In this document: positions 42,850 through 55,860 of the stretch, piece after piece
How the letters are laid out: each line of letters begins with the position of its first letter
Position numbering within the stretch: the stretch's first letter is position 1
Made by a program: the position numbers and the translations under genes
Assembly (NCBI RefSeq): GCF_043290135.1
Contig: NC_134702.1
Location: 195,580,491-195,644,490, forward strand
Reading direction: 5' to 3'
DNA from: Rhipicephalus microplus
Taxonomy: Eukaryota > Arthropoda > Arachnida > Ixodida > Ixodidae
Length of the DNA: 64,000 bases
Notes under the pieces: generated by a model
Told to the model about the DNA's origin: nothing
Seen by the model: only the letters and a program-made list of their open reading frames with translations
Databases searched by the model: none

Positions 42850-45800
42850 TATGTTACACTCGCTTCTATAATCGAGGAGATCTTAGTCACGGATGCTTCA
42901 AGCACCCCTTGCGGACAGCCGGAAGGTATGAGGGATCCCCTTAAAGTGAGAGCAGAAAGCCGAGGGATAAGTAGTAAAGCTAACACAATCCGCATAAGAA
43001 AACAGGTGCCTTTGATTTCTCCCTGGCACGTCCATTGCTACGTCCATTTCATTTCGACATATTATCAATAAGTTGTACAGGATGCAGTTATCTTATGTTT
43101 GTTCCTAGCAATGTTTCTTTTTAAACATTCAATTATCTCCGAAAAAGCCTGCTCGTTAGCATGTGTCACAGAAATATACGTCAAACGCGCCCCACTCACT
43201 TCGAGGTGTCGGCATAACATGACTGTGCTCTACCACACTGCGCGATCGTATGGCGCTGAAGCATATAAAAATATCTTTAGGGTGCTTTAATAGGATATCG
43301 TGTGCCTCCAAAAAATAAAAAAAGCGTTTTTAAAGCTCATTTTGCATATTAGACTTCATGGACACGACCTGCGAATGCCACCGTTGGGTGTAGCGAATTC
43401 ATTGCGCTGGCTTACAGGTGAAAGTAAGTGCTTGTAGACTCAATGAACGGCTGCTTTACTGCATTCCTTGGGGTGCCAAAACAATATTGTTAATATAGTC
43501 GTTTATATTGCTCTATCTCCAGAACCGTCCGAGTTATTTTATTTGCTGAAGGATCAGTATTGAAAGTATCATGGTGAATGAAACACGCTGAATAGATTAC
43601 TTATATGATAAGAATGAACAGGTAAGGACCATGTCTGCAATGCCTTAAAGTTCATTACCATCTGAAAGAGGCAACTTAGAGTGATGCGATAGGTGAAAAG
43701 AAGAGGACCGGGTGTTCATAATCACCTGAGGTAATGCTACCAGGCTGTATATCAGATGTCCCTGTCACGTGTCAAAAGGGGTGGAGGTGACAAACGAATT
43801 CCCGAACTTCATACTTCAAGCTATAGGAACTCGAATATACAGTTACTTCTAAAAATAAACAAAAAAGAGTTGCAAAATAAGAAGCGAATGGCAAGGGTGG
43901 GAAATCGGTATTAAACCAGGGCTCGCACAGTGACTCATCGTCTATCGCTGATCGAGTTGTCGAGGGCTGTTCCGGAGTGTTTGAGGGGAGATGATGACGC
44001 CGAGAAAAAGGCGAGAAGGTAGGGTCGCAGGTTCTCACAATGTTCAACATCGAGGCTGTAGCGGGGGAATGCCAGCTGAATAAATCTTGCTTCGGAGACG
44101 CCTACACTAAAGGAGCTAGCCCAGCTTTGAGTGGCCCCTCAGCCTCGAAAACTTTTTTATTCCTCTGACGGCACCCGACGCGTATGTATGGACGTTACTG
44201 GTGGGGAGGTCATTCTCGCCAGCGTTGGCAAATCGGCCCGCACACTTTTCTGTTGACTGTTTGCTGCCCCCAAAACAGGCTGCACGAGCGTGTTTGACCT
44301 CTTGTCCTCAGAGGTGAGAAGATGAGTGGAACCGCGTTTGCTGTTCGTCGCGTGAACCACGCAGGGTGAACAAGGGCGTGCACTGTAATGGCTTAGTGGC
44401 TTACGACTGCATGACTGCCAAATTTATCAGCTGGCACTTGAAAAGCAAGAAATGAGAAAATATATTTTAGAGGGCAAATGTAGATGGTAACTTTAATGAC
44501 AACTACGTTATGCATGAAGACCAAGCGAAATGTTTCACTTCTTTTATAATAATTGTGCACATGCGTTAAAACTATGTAAAAATTTTTTTCAGAGTAGTAC
44601 CACTCAAGGGAACTGTAGATGCGCTTCGCTGTGCAATTTGCGCAGACGCAATATCCCACAGAAATCAGCTAGATTGATAGCACGTCCTGAACATTCAATA
44701 TGTCTATAAGCGTCACTGCCAGGTATACGTGTGTTTTGTGTATAGGGATATAAAGACTGCACAATCTATTGGTTTTCTCCGTGGGTAGCGATCTCCTATC
44801 CGGGACCTCAATTGATTGGTTAAAATAATAATGGAAGCACAAACTCTCTTTAAAGACTTTAGTATACGGACAAAGAATTACCAGATGGCTCACCACCACA
44901 AAAGCAAACCGGCCTGCTACTCTATATCAAGGTCTTTAAATATTTTATTAACTCATCTTTCTCCGACGTTGTGAAAGCCCAAAATAACTGTTGCAGAAAT
45001 CACCAAGATTTGGGCTATAGTTTTTTAATATCGTTTGTTTTGGTGCATGGAAAGGGGTGCAGGTAATTGGGGTACAATAGGCTCATGTCGGCTCTTTCAT
45101 CTTCGTCTTTGTTAGCTCTCAAAGAATTGCGAAAAGTAAACATTATCGACTCTCGAGTATCATTCGTAGAATTTTGCCGCCATGTTTTAGTAGCTACGCC
45201 ACCATATCTTAGCTAGTCTAAAAAATCTCGAAAATTTGACACCTTACGACCCCAAAGTATCGTACCTTGAAACTTGGCCAAAACTTCTGCGTAGCTACGC
45301 CAGGTTCTTATTGCCAGTCTTAGAATTGCTGCTCCTCGGTATCCATCCACAGCACCATTATGCTTCAATGTGGCACTTTCATTCTTCGAAGCTGGCGTGT
45401 AGGCATTTGTCATGGCTTTTGTCAGCGCTGCTATTCTTCGTAAGAATATATACAATACATTCACCCCTCTTTCCTCGGCAAATAGAGTTGCGACGTTGGC
45501 GGACGTCTAAAGAAAACCCACGTGTCTGGCCTGCATCTATGTGTTGCCGCTGATGTCAGTGTTGCAATTTCAGAGGGCGGGCACCAGCTTGCCATTGTTC
45601 AAAATCACAAGGCCCAGAGACAAACTTAAGGCTGCAAGATGCCAGTACAGCTGATTAAGTCACGGCTCAAAATCCGTAAGTGCACGGGGCTTTGTGTGGT
45701 TTTGTGATGCGAGAAGCAGGTTGATTATCGTTTGTTTAGTGATATGCAGGGGCACACCTTACAATCAAGTAGCCAAGCCTTGTTTCAATTTGATTCTCAA

Positions 45801-48054
45801 GCACGTTAACACCATATACAAATTACATCGCGAAGAAGACCTTCATACCACGAATGAAATGTTCAAAATTAACGATATCCGCAAGTTCTAAATGGGGCCT
45901 ACTTCGTATCAACACTCGCAGAAAGACAACGGTTTATTTCGAGGTACTAAGACCCCAACTTGCTTCACATTGTCTTCCTAATTATAACAATAACAGTTAC
46001 ATTAGGCAGGTGAAGGACTGATATATTGAAAGTGTTTAGGATAACATTGCTGGTTGGGGTAATGGATCACGCTGGAGCAAAAGATCACGCAGGTGTTCAC
46101 CATAGAGGCAGGCGTTTCCCCCTTACGACTTGCATTCGTGTGGACATTGAAAGAAACGCATTCTTTAAGTGTGAGTTTCTTGATGCAACGATTTTCGCAA
46201 ACACAGGCCACAAGTAATTTTAATGTCAGGAGGAAGTGGTGTCGTCGAATAGCCAGATTTTGTGGCAGTAATAAGTTGTAATAAGCAATACTACGGTGCG
46301 ATAAATAAACTTACTTGGCCTTGCAAGGCGCTCGCGTTGTCTAGCGTAGCAAGTTCGGTTCATGAGTAACGTTAATGTGATTCCAGACGGTAGACATTAG
46401 ACACGCAAAGACATTTTACTACTAAGTACATGATCAGGAACGCAGATTTATAATGCTGATAGAAAGAGTAGAATATTCAAGCTACACTCGAAGACAAGGA
46501 CAGGATGACACACATTACTCTTTCTCGAGATTTCCAGCTTTTCTAGTACAACGTTTTATTTTATTGAACGCGGCAACTCTCTTTACTAATTACTATATAT
46601 ATTCTCGTCGAAGAGCTGTGCTTCTCGAAAAGAGAGTCAACATGTATATTCAAAGAAAGTGACATAAGTGAGAAGTCAGTGTTTGCCTAGAAGAGTAATA
46701 CCGGCACTTTTTTGTTGCTATTATTTTGCAGAAGAAAGCTGTCGGGCACTTACTTTCATTCTCAATACCATACAATGCTCAAAATAAGGCAGTCTAACAT
46801 CTACAACTTAAGACTAATGTCTGTGAACCGATCGCCTTAACGACCAGGGTGAATGACGGTGCCATGGCAGAAGTAGTGAGAGAAATGGAGCACATTGACT
46901 TTGTTTTTGTTTCCTTATCGTAAAAGTAAATGTCACATTCAGATACCCAAATTATAGAAAATGTCCAACTTTCATCACTTTAACACGCCAAATGTAGTCG
47001 TGATGGCATTGAATTGGTAGTCTAGACAACTCAAGAGGCGAAACCAAAATATTGTCACGTTACAATGGCACCATCCTTTGTTCAGGACATTTAAAATAGA
47101 TGAAAACTTCTCGGACACATTTAAAGGGTCTGTTTTGCTTAAAATATTGCGTCAAGAAACTGTGTTTGAGGGCAGGTACTAGGTAATTACAGGTACATTT
47201 CCTTTATTTTGAAAGTTTTGCCTCCCGCATTATAGATTTATTATAGGCGTGTTGTGGGTGAACAGAATGAAGATGTAGCCTTTCAAAGGAGTGAGATGTC
47301 TTTTGAACGTTCGTAAATTGCTATATTCAAGTTATGTTCTCTGTTCCAAGATTGACCACTAGTTAAAATATTCTGAGAGATCTCACACATTAGGATAACC
47401 ACTTTTCTGTGAAGCCAAGACTTCACATAAAAGTGTAGAGTGTGGACTCTGTGGCTGTGCGCGTATTTTATGTCAAACAAGCACGTGGACTATACCAGCG
47501 AATCTATGGTAGCTCAAGTCCCGACGCAAAATTGCCACTCATGACGTACCTTTTATTGTTTTATCACACAGATGTCCTTTTTAGCCAAACAAAGTCGCAG
47601 CAGCGTGCGCGTTTTAGGGTTGCTTCTGTGTTGAAGGATAAAACGTGTAGTTATAGAACGCCAAAACAAAAAATATATATATATATATCTCGTTCGAGGT
47701 ATACGCACTGCTTCCCAGTCTGTATTCTGAAGCTTAAGTGAAGCTTCAAGATTGTACCGCTCTGTGGGGGGCTTGCGGAATGGTCGCATAATGAGACAGA
47801 GAAAAACACACAGTAGGCAAGGTAAGAAGAAAAAATATTTTAGGCGATGACAATTGAAATAGGCTGGTATAAAAACCATTGCTTTTTATTACAGAGTAAT
47901 TCACCCTGACTCATATTTTGTAAATAAATAAAATTATCATAATTTATGGTGAGAATTTCTTTCACTTTGAACGTGACACAAAGTAGTCAATCCCTATACA
48001 GAAATTTGTGGTTTTATGAGGCATTGTGAAGTGGGGTAAAAGCATGAAGAACAA
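42850..48054. other. Largely unassigned 5.2 kb
   Basis: AT-rich DNA without a recognisable protein domain, tRNA-like segment or shared repeat. A (TA)n stretch lies at about 47673-47687. GC-richer sequence at 43.9-44.4 kb has a donor-like AGGTGAG at 44311 but no supported exon. Confidence 0.35.
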
Positions 48055-48059
48055 TCGAA

Positions 48060-48800
48060 GTGAAAGAGCACCGGGTTGGACACATCCGTCGAAACTGCAG
48101 GACCCCTCGCGGTGATAACTGTCGACGCTTCGGTCTTTCGGCCGAAGATTGTGTCATGACATACGCCAACAAGCTGCGACAGCACACAAAACAGCCAGAT
48201 GATAACCTACAAGAGCATATTATGGATGCCACCGAGGTTTTGGACGTAACGGGAGACACTCCATCAATTTCATATGCTGCGGGCTCTACCACAAGGAATC
48301 CAGAAGAGGAAAGAAAGTCACTCACTGTTGACACAGTTGAAACTTCTGCGTGTAAAGAGCCAAGTGAATCATGCAAGCAGCATACCCAAAATGACTCCGC
48401 ACAACCCCTAGCACAAGTAGGAGTTCCTATGAAGAGTGCTGATGCGTTGACCCATGAAGATGCCGAAGAACCACCAGTACAAGATAGAGACTCTGGGCTG
48501 GATGCCGCAGAAAGTTCATCACCTGCTTGCGCTGCAGCTCCGCAGCAGCTCTTTCATCATGGTGCAGTGTCGGAAGATGATATGCAGATCTCTACGGATG
48601 CAGCAATATTTTAGCGTCGCGCATCGTCCAGCTCGGATTCAAGCAAAGGGAGTGACCCAGCGTCAGTGACTAGGGAGTCACGCCGTCGCCGAAAGTCCAT
48701 GCCAAAGGGGAAGTGTCGCCGATCCCGTTCTAGCAGGCCTGGTGGGGGTTCACGGGAAGCCTCAGCACCAACTCTTGGGACTGATCAAGTGGGACGATAA
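48060..48800 (+). pseudogene. ORF1 C-terminal part of L1/Tx1-like LINE
   Basis: The first residues (RVGHIRRNCRTPRGDNCRRFG) are the end of a CCHC zinc-knuckle array, with the upstream knuckle lost at the truncation and one Cys of the next replaced (PRGDNC). A Ser/Thr/Glu-rich acidic region follows. TAG at 48612-48614 interrupts it; the same frame then continues with an Arg/Ser-rich basic tail (TRESRRRRKSMPKGKCRRS) to TAA at 48798-48800. ORF2 starts 22 bases later. Confidence 0.7.
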
Positions 48801-48821
48801 GCGAATTGGAAGGCAGTCACC

Positions 48822-51800
48822 ATGGCGCAGTGTGAGCGACTCATATTTGCCACCTTGAACGTACGCGGACTTAGGTCTTCGCAGAAACAAGCACAACTCC
48901 GTAGACTTCTCAATCGGAAGCGTGTCGACTTTGTCGCCATCCAAGAGACAAAGATCGAGAGCGAGGAAGAGACCGAGAAGGCCCTGCGGCCTTTTCTGTC
49001 TCAGTTTAATGTGTGTGTCTCACATGCTAAAGGTTTATCTGCGGGCTGTTGGTTGTTTCTGAGAAAAAGCCTACCCTGTTCAGCATTTTGCACTAGTGTA
49101 GATGAAGAGGGCAGGTATATATGCGGTGATGTTTTGTTGCAAGGAGTGCCATGAAGAATTATCAATCTATATGTGTTTAATGATGTTCCGAAACGACTTG
49201 AGTTATTTGAAAAAGTGTGTAATTTAATTGACGTTGACAGATGCACGGTACTTATGGGAGATTTCAACTGCGTATGTGAAGCTATTTATCGTTATAATTC
49301 GTCTGGAAAGAGAGACAGGAGTGGTGAGCTTAAATGCGGTATTGTAGATAATGCAGGACTAATTGACATCGGGGTCTAAAATCGGGCAACAGCATATACA
49401 ATAGTACAAGGCAGTTCTCATGCTCGCCTTGACCGAATTTACGTGTCCTCATCACTCCTATCTCGTAAAATTTCCTGCAGCACCGAAGCTGTATCATTCT
49501 CAGACCTTTGTATTGTCATAGCGCAAATTGGCGAAAATCGTCAGAAACAATTCCGTCCAAAGTGGGCCCTTTGGAAAATGAATGCGAAGCTCCTCTGTGA
49601 TCAGCAATTCATGAATCCCGTCCAGATGGCCTTGAGGCAATCTTTTTCGATCGGTTTTTATATCTTCGCTGCTTGGGAGCTTTTTAAACAAGAAGTTCGT
49701 GCTATAGCTTTAGAAATTGGGGCTGTTAAGTCTTTCTATAGAAAGAATGATGAAAAGATACTTGTTAAAAGTCTTTGCAATCTTTAGGAGATGGAATGCG
49801 AAATGCCGGGAAAGTACATCAAAGACATTGAGAATATTAAGTGCCAACTACAGAGATATGATGCTGCTCGCTACCAAGGGGCACGTATTAGATCTCGGAA
49901 CCAGCGCACTTCAAATTCTGAGCAACCGACGCACCAAGCTTTACTTGATGAGCAACGCCATGCGATTTCTAAAGTTATTCCAGACTTGTACTTTAACGAT
50001 GTGCTCATAAAAGATAACGGAGACATTACTTTGGCGTTCGAAACGTACTATAACAGTTTATTTAGCTCTTCCTCTGATGATCTTGACGCTCACCTCAAGA
50101 CTTGTTTTGTTTCTCTTGTGAACCCCTTGAAGGACAATGATTGTGCACTCATTAAAGGACCCATTACTATACAGGAAATCGAGCAAGCAATCGACAACTT
50201 GCCTTTATTGAAAACACCGGGCCATGATGGTATCTCAGGCGATTTTTACAAAGCTTTCAAGAAAACACTTGCTCCTATATTGCTGAATATTTTTCAGATG
50301 AGTTATGACATGGATACACTCCCACAATCTCTTTGCAAAAGTCACACTGTGTTAATACCGAAAACAACTGACAAGAAAAAACTTCGCTTCGTCGAGGGCT
50401 ACAGACCAATATCGCTTTCAAACGTGGACTACAAAATTTTCGCAAAAGTATTAGCGAATAGGTTGCAATTTGCTATGTAGATCCTCATAGGGTCTCATCA
50501 GACATGTGGGATCAGAGGTCGATCCATACAAACCAATATACATGTCGTTCGAACAGTGCTTCAATACTGTCATGGTTCTCAAAAACATCTTGCAATGCTA
50601 CAGGTAGACCTTGCAAAAGCTTTTAATCGTGTTCGTCATTCCTTCCTTTTTTTCTTCTCGAACAAGCTAATGTTGGCAAAGTTGTTCTTAAAGGCGTTAA
50701 ATTATGCTATAATGAATGCTCAACTCGTCTGATAGTTAATGACGTCTGATAGTTTGTCTGGTCAACTCTCCAAGCCAGTTTCTATTCGCTCTTTTGTTAA
50801 ACAGGGATGCCCGATGTCACCTCTTTTATTTGCACTTTATCCACTGTGCTTAAGCATAATACAGTCGAGTTGCATTCGTGGCTTTAGAATATTAGGCAGT
50901 GAGGTTAAAGTATTGGCTTATACAGACGATGTCGCATTCTTTTGCACAGATAAACCAAGTGTCGAAAATCTGGTATATACTATTGAAAAGTTTGGCGTAA
51001 TATCAGGAGCTTGTTTAAATGCCTCTAAAAGTTTAGGACTGTGGTTTGGCTCGTGGGGTAGCACACCGAATCACTTTGCAGGGATTACTTGGACAAGAAC
51101 TCCTCCAACATACCTCGGTGTACCTTTGCATGCATATAGATTCAGTGCGCATTACTGGAAGGAACGCGTCCTTAAGCTTGGACGACAGGCCCAGACATTT
51201 GTTCCTTATCGACTTTCGATATTTGGGAGAGCTTAAGCTTGCAATATTTTCTTAGCGACAAAGCTTTACTATGTATTGCAACTTATTCATTGCGCAAGAT
51301 TCTATATACAACGCTTTCATCGGATTTTCGCTACTTTCATATGGTCTTCGACTTTTGAGCCCATGCGTCGTGATAATATATTCAAGCCAGTTAGTGAGGG
51401 TGGGTAAGGAATGAAACACCTTTATCTATGGCAATAGTGTCCCAATTCTTTTTTTTTGAGACAATTCCCAGCCTGTAATCCGTTCCTTCTTGCAGGTTAC
51501 ACTTGTTGATTGCTTACCAGATTTAATTGTTTCATCCAAATTCTCCGAACGCCCATGCTTGTGGGGATTCATGCAGGAAGTTTACCTCGCAGTTCAGTTC
51601 CTTAAAGCTCGCTTTTCTGTAGAATACCTGTACACAGTATCGCGCAAGGTGCTGTATAAGGACCTACTGAGTACACTCTTCCCACCTCCATTGTACCGTT
51701 CGCTGTACTCCAATCTTCCAGGTCACGATGTGTTGAAGCGAGTGCGCAAAATGTACATTCCACCGAATTCAAAAACATTCTTCTATAAACTCCACTCTCA

Positions 51801-52236
51801 AACATTGTCGGTAAACACATGGTTAGAAAGAAGAGGTATTTTCATTCTGTCTGTTAACTGCCGTCTATGTGAGGTGCCGGAAACTATTAAACATTGCTTT
51901 GTTAGCGGCAAAGATGCCATACTATTTTGAGATGTCCTTCAGCGAGCACTGAAAAAACGTTTCGTCATTACTTCTCACACAATACGTTATCTTCTACCAG
52001 AAACGCTTGATGAAGTACCATATGATATGTTTTTCCTCATGGATTTGCACAGCTTGTGGAAGACACAAATGCAAGACCGCAATGCAGAGCCCACCACCTC
52101 TTCAAGCGCACACTTCATTCAAATGGCTATCCAACTAAAAAACATTTACGACAAGCTAGACTTTAGACCAGACTGGTACTCCGTCTTAGAGAACTGTTTG
52201 ACCTCACCCCTTTTTTGTTTGTATAACACGATGTGA
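48822..52236 (+). pseudogene. ORF2 of L1/Tx1-like LINE: endonuclease and RT
   Basis: Begins with ATG at 48822. Endonuclease: LIFATLNVRGLRSSQK, AIQETKI, VLMGDFNCV. RT: KTPGHDGISGDFYKAF, SHTVLIPK, GYRPISLSNVDYKIFAKVLANRL, LQVDLAKAFNRV (motif A Asp kept), FVKQGCPMSPLLFALY, and active site YTDD (50929-50940). C-terminus: CRLCEVPETIKHCF. Stops or shifts occur at 49152-49154, 49377-49379, near 49787, 50478-50480, around 50735, 51234-51236 and 51928-51930. So several mutations, not one, disable it. Between 51240 and 51490 the frame is hard to follow. Confidence 0.9.
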
Positions 52237-52400
52237 AGAACTCTCCATGTGAGGAACTCGCGCTGTGTTAGCCATTTAGTGTTTATGAGTAACGCTTGAA
52301 CGCTTACTTTCGCGAATTGATTGTACTTTTGTTCGCTTGATTTTGTTTTTATTGCCCAAGTACTTTAATAAATACCATAAAAAATAAAGCAAAATAAATT

Positions 52401-54339
52401 AAGTAAAACATTAGGAAATTTGACGTTTCGACAATCGCATGGAAGCGTACGGCAGATTTCTTGGCAGCGTTCTAAAACAGACGTAAGCTCATTTTGCTGG
52501 GCCGCATAAAGATGTGCACAAGGTTAACTGATGGAAACAGAAACGTCAGTTTTTTTAATGTTTTCTACCTTTCCGTTTTGGTCAGCGCTATTTCAATTTA
52601 TTTGTTCTTCGTTCTTTCCTACTCTTGACAATACTATAATAATCGATCGCCCTTTCTGTAAATTGCTCTTGTGACCCATCAAGACATGTGTGAACCGTTA
52701 GCGTCTTTACCCCAAGAAATGATTTTGACCACTGATGTGATGGCCACCAAGCATTTTTTACTCAAGCCTTTATCACACGTAAGTGAATACGTACTCTGCA
52801 GAGTGCTGAAGCAGCAAATGGTGTACGCGCAAAAAGCGAAAGTAACGACCCCAAAGGGTTTACGAGAGATTATTTGCGGTATGAGGCCATCGTTAATCCT
52901 CATCAGCACCCGTGGCCTCGAGTACAAGCTGTCCCTCTCACATGCCCCACATCATCTGTTCAGCCGCGCAGGCGTGAGCCGACCGTAGTCGCCGTCGGTT
53001 GGCACTGAACAAATGACACGTCAGTCTCTGGAAGACATTTGTGGTTGCCCTGCAAACGCGAACCGGTTGTTGTGTGGCTGCAACGCCATAGGCGACTGCG
53101 ACGTTTGTCTGTAGTACTGAAGATTACCTTTTTATCGTTAATCTCGCTTTCATGCATTGTCTATTACCAAGTGACTTCAGCTCGCAGTGCCTTCGCTCCG
53201 GGGGACGTGCTGATGTAGAGCACATGCTTTGGTGGTGCCCTTCGTTTAAGGACCTCACAGAGCATAAATGGAGCTGGGCGCTCAAGAGCTCGAAATATCA
53301 GCATCAACTTTGGGCTGTTCGGTGAGCCTGCGATGTGGCAGTTAGGCTAAGTATAACTGTCCCCCCCCCCCTAGTGGGGGCTGCCCATGGTGTCGCCCTA
53401 AGGCGTGATACTTTTTTTTATCTTTAAATAAAATTTTTCGTGTTGTACCTGACATTTTCTGTACAACCTAAAATGAAAATTATTACTCCTTTAAGATGAT
53501 AGGAGTATAAACAAAATTTTGGTAATAAAATACGCTTTGGCGTCCAGAGATTGTGCACTTTACCTACTCAAAGCCGCAGTAGCATGTATCGAGCAGAGAG
53601 AAACGATGAAAGTGGTGCATCATGAAATATTCTGTTTTCCGCGTATGCAATCGCAGAGAATCTGTGTGCGAGTGATATCATCAGCGAAAGTAGAATTCTA
53701 ATCGCTACAGCAACCTCTGTATTGACACCGGCAACCTGTCAGTCTTCAGCAACACCAGCTGCTTGGAAGCAAAAGTGCGATTTGAAACTCTACGTAAAAC
53801 CAGTGACCCTTTCCTAAATTGTATTGTGTAAAGGTCGGTGTTTCGGCTGCCTAATATTGTTGATACGATAACGCTGAAAATAGCGTACCATAACACCACT
53901 CCCGTCGACGTCTATGGAGGGAGCCGTTGTTTGCGCTTTGCCTAGGTAACAGGCACGTTAATGTATACTACCTTGTTGATTGTGCAAAAAACAACGTTCT
54001 TGGCTGAGTAAAAATTCCGCTTCACCAACTTGGATTAACGAACGTCAAACGCCCGCTCATTACCAATCGGCGCCAAGATTTATGTTCCCCATCTTTGCCT
54101 TCGCGTCAAATAAAAAAATGTAACGGGAGCGTCACCAGATATTTCATAAATCTCCAAAAGAATAAAAGCAATCATGCCAACTGGGTATGCACTTAAAATC
54201 AGGAAATGGTCCTTGCATTGCGTTGTTCCAATCGCCCAGTATCTGCTTTGCTGTACCCTAATTTTACTGAAGTAAATCTCAACGCTTCAGAGAAGCTTCG
54301 TATTTTTTCCTTAAAAAATAAAAATTTTATTTATTTCCT
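52401..54339. other. No recognisable feature
   Basis: Unassigned apart from the low-copy repeat at 53700-53850 and a run of 13 Cs near 53362. The frame at 52671-52988 has no known domain. Confidence 0.35.
53700..53850 (-). repeat. Low-copy repeat shared with 25.33-25.53 kb
   Basis: The minus strand aligns without gaps to 25.42-25.50 kb in a shared reading frame and continues more loosely through the GTTTCAAATCGCACTTTTGC region. It is the only other copy seen here. Confidence 0.5.
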
Positions 54340-54520
54340 TCCAAATAAACGTAAGATTTCGTCCCTGCTGGTCGCGCGAAAACGTATATCTTGGATGTAC
54401 TTGCAAAACCGAAGCCTAAATCGCACGAAAACGGACTAATTGACGCAGTAACACATGTGCAGCCAAAGCTCCGCCCACGTAGCTTTGGCTGGCTGCAAGA
54501 TAATGTTGCCACCGAGTATA
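54340..54520 (-). repeat. Inverted partial copy of the composite 3' module
   Basis: The minus strand reads TTGGCTGCACATGTGTTACT with AGCCAAAGCTACGTGGGCGG before it and CCGTTTTCGTGCGATTTAGG after it. This parallels the 24.60-24.73 kb block and the 56.22-56.34 kb block. It lies 450 bp upstream of composite copy E in opposite orientation. Confidence 0.55.
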
Positions 54521-54948
54521 GGTCCCACTACCATGGCCCCAATAATAACGTGGCATATGTGATCTCCGCGAAACACACTGACTGTCAGGGTGAGGGCCCC
54601 CGGAGTAAAAGTCAGGCCATGGTGTTCGTTTTGTCGATATTTAGCATCGTTCCTGTGTACACTTAATGCGCACTTTCACCTTTGATGTTTTAACTTGGGT
54701 TCGCAATATAAGAATGAACTTTGGTTCGCAATGTAGGCCACAGGAGCGTTTGCGAAGCCGTTTGCGATTTCCTTTGGGAGACGAGAAGAATACAATGCTA
54801 AGTTCATCGTTAAAAATTATCGAAACCAAGCATACTCGTTAAAAGTTTAACATTTCCAAATTATGAACATTTCCTTTTATATAGAAAGACACCGTTCGTT
54901 TCATGGCCGATCCTCCATGGTGGTTTGCGCTAGGATAAGAGGGACAAT
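54521..54948. other. No recognisable feature
   Basis: Includes a short local duplication (CTTTGGTTCGCAATGTA / CTTGGGTTCGCAATATA near 54691-54735). Confidence 0.35.
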
Positions 54949-54972
54949 CAAACAAACAAACAAACAAACAAA
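54949..54972. repeat. (CAAA)n microsatellite
   Basis: Six units directly before the truncated 5' boundary of composite copy E. Confidence 0.9.
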
Positions 54973-55345
54973 GAAAAGCAAGCTTTTGTAATAGGTTCGA
55001 GCATTGGATGACCCACTCGCATTGTTATTCGCATTGTGCGACGACTGCTTGTTCGTTCGCTTGTTTAAAATGCTTTATAAGTCGTAATAATGCGATTTCT
55101 TTCCCGACATCAAGCCTGTCTGAGGCAAATTTGCCAACAAGTCCCAAGCACCGGCGTGGCACAATGGTGGAATACTGGGCCGGCACGCAGCGGACCCTGG
55201 TTCGAACCACACTGTGCCCTTGCTACTAGGTATTTTTTCTAATTTCGCGCGATGTGGCTACGGACACCGGCGGTGGCGGGGGCGGTCAACTACGGCGCTG
55301 GGCAAGACCCGAGTGGTGATCTAGTACAGCTTTCGCTGTAAAACT
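54973..55345 (+). repeat. Composite tRNA-like repeat, copy E (5'-truncated)
   Basis: Starts within the head at AAGCAAGCTTTTGTAATAGG, matching copies C (21492) and D (23343), then TTGCCAACAAGTCCCAAGCA, a tRNA-like part GGCGTGGCACAATGGTGGAA (55153-55172) with a good B box GGTTCGAACCAC (55199-55210), and the tail ending CAGCTTTCGCTGTAAAACTG. The RTE relic and 3' module follow directly, as in copy D. Confidence 0.75.
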
Positions 55346-55860
55346 GACCACCCTGTACATGAAGCGTCCTTTGGCGGAATAGGTAAAATAACCGTGGCAG
55401 TATGTATACGTTGTATTAATACAAATTAATAGGAATTTCAAAATTACAGACATGTTAACTTATTGATCGTTGTCTACAGGCTATTGAAAAAAATAAAAGC
55501 TAATACTATAACGATGACATTCGAGTTCAATCAACCTGAAGACCACGCAGGTATTCTGTAGAGGCTTATCAAAATAAATGACGTTCTCACTATCAATCAG
55601 GCGATAGCAAAATGCATGAAATCCAACCAATATCTATACTTATGCTTAGGAGAATACGAGAGGATATTTCATTTTGTCTAGATGTCAGCAGCCATCCAAG
55701 CACTGCGAAATCTCGGGCTTAGAAGAAGTCTATTTGAGCATACTAGGAAAAATTTACAAGTACATAGCCAGCGTAATCTTTAAGAAAGAAAGCGACAAAA
55801 TCCCCAAAAGAAGATTGTAAGGCAAAAAAGTTGATTAAAAAGTATGATTGAACGATAAAG
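55346..55860 (+). pseudogene. RTE-type reverse transcriptase relic, copy 2
   Basis: Parallel to 23711-24245. Conceptual translation shows VLTINQAIAKCMKSNQYLYL, EYERIFHFV, TAG (55679-55681) in the same codon as in copy 1, then MSAAIQALRNLGLRRSLFEH. Later KIYKYIASVIFKKESDKIPKRRL matches copy 1. Catalytic residues and the YADD box are absent. Nonfunctional. Confidence 0.75.

Larger units (their letters stand above)
48055..52400 (+). mobile_element. L1/Tx1-like LINE, 5'-truncated
   Basis: A plus-strand non-LTR element that starts inside ORF1 and runs through endonuclease, RT and a C-terminal zinc-binding region to an A/T-rich 3' end with several AATAAA-like signals (52365-52400). A handful of stops interrupt it, but most motifs are readable. 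A C-terminal fragment of a related family is at 7.6-7.85 kb, and a more decayed relative lies at 57.6-62.5 kb. Confidence 0.85.

Noticed and set aside
44157..44360. Possible exon ending at a donor-like AGGTGAG
   Set aside because: No acceptor, reading frame or protein similarity supports it.
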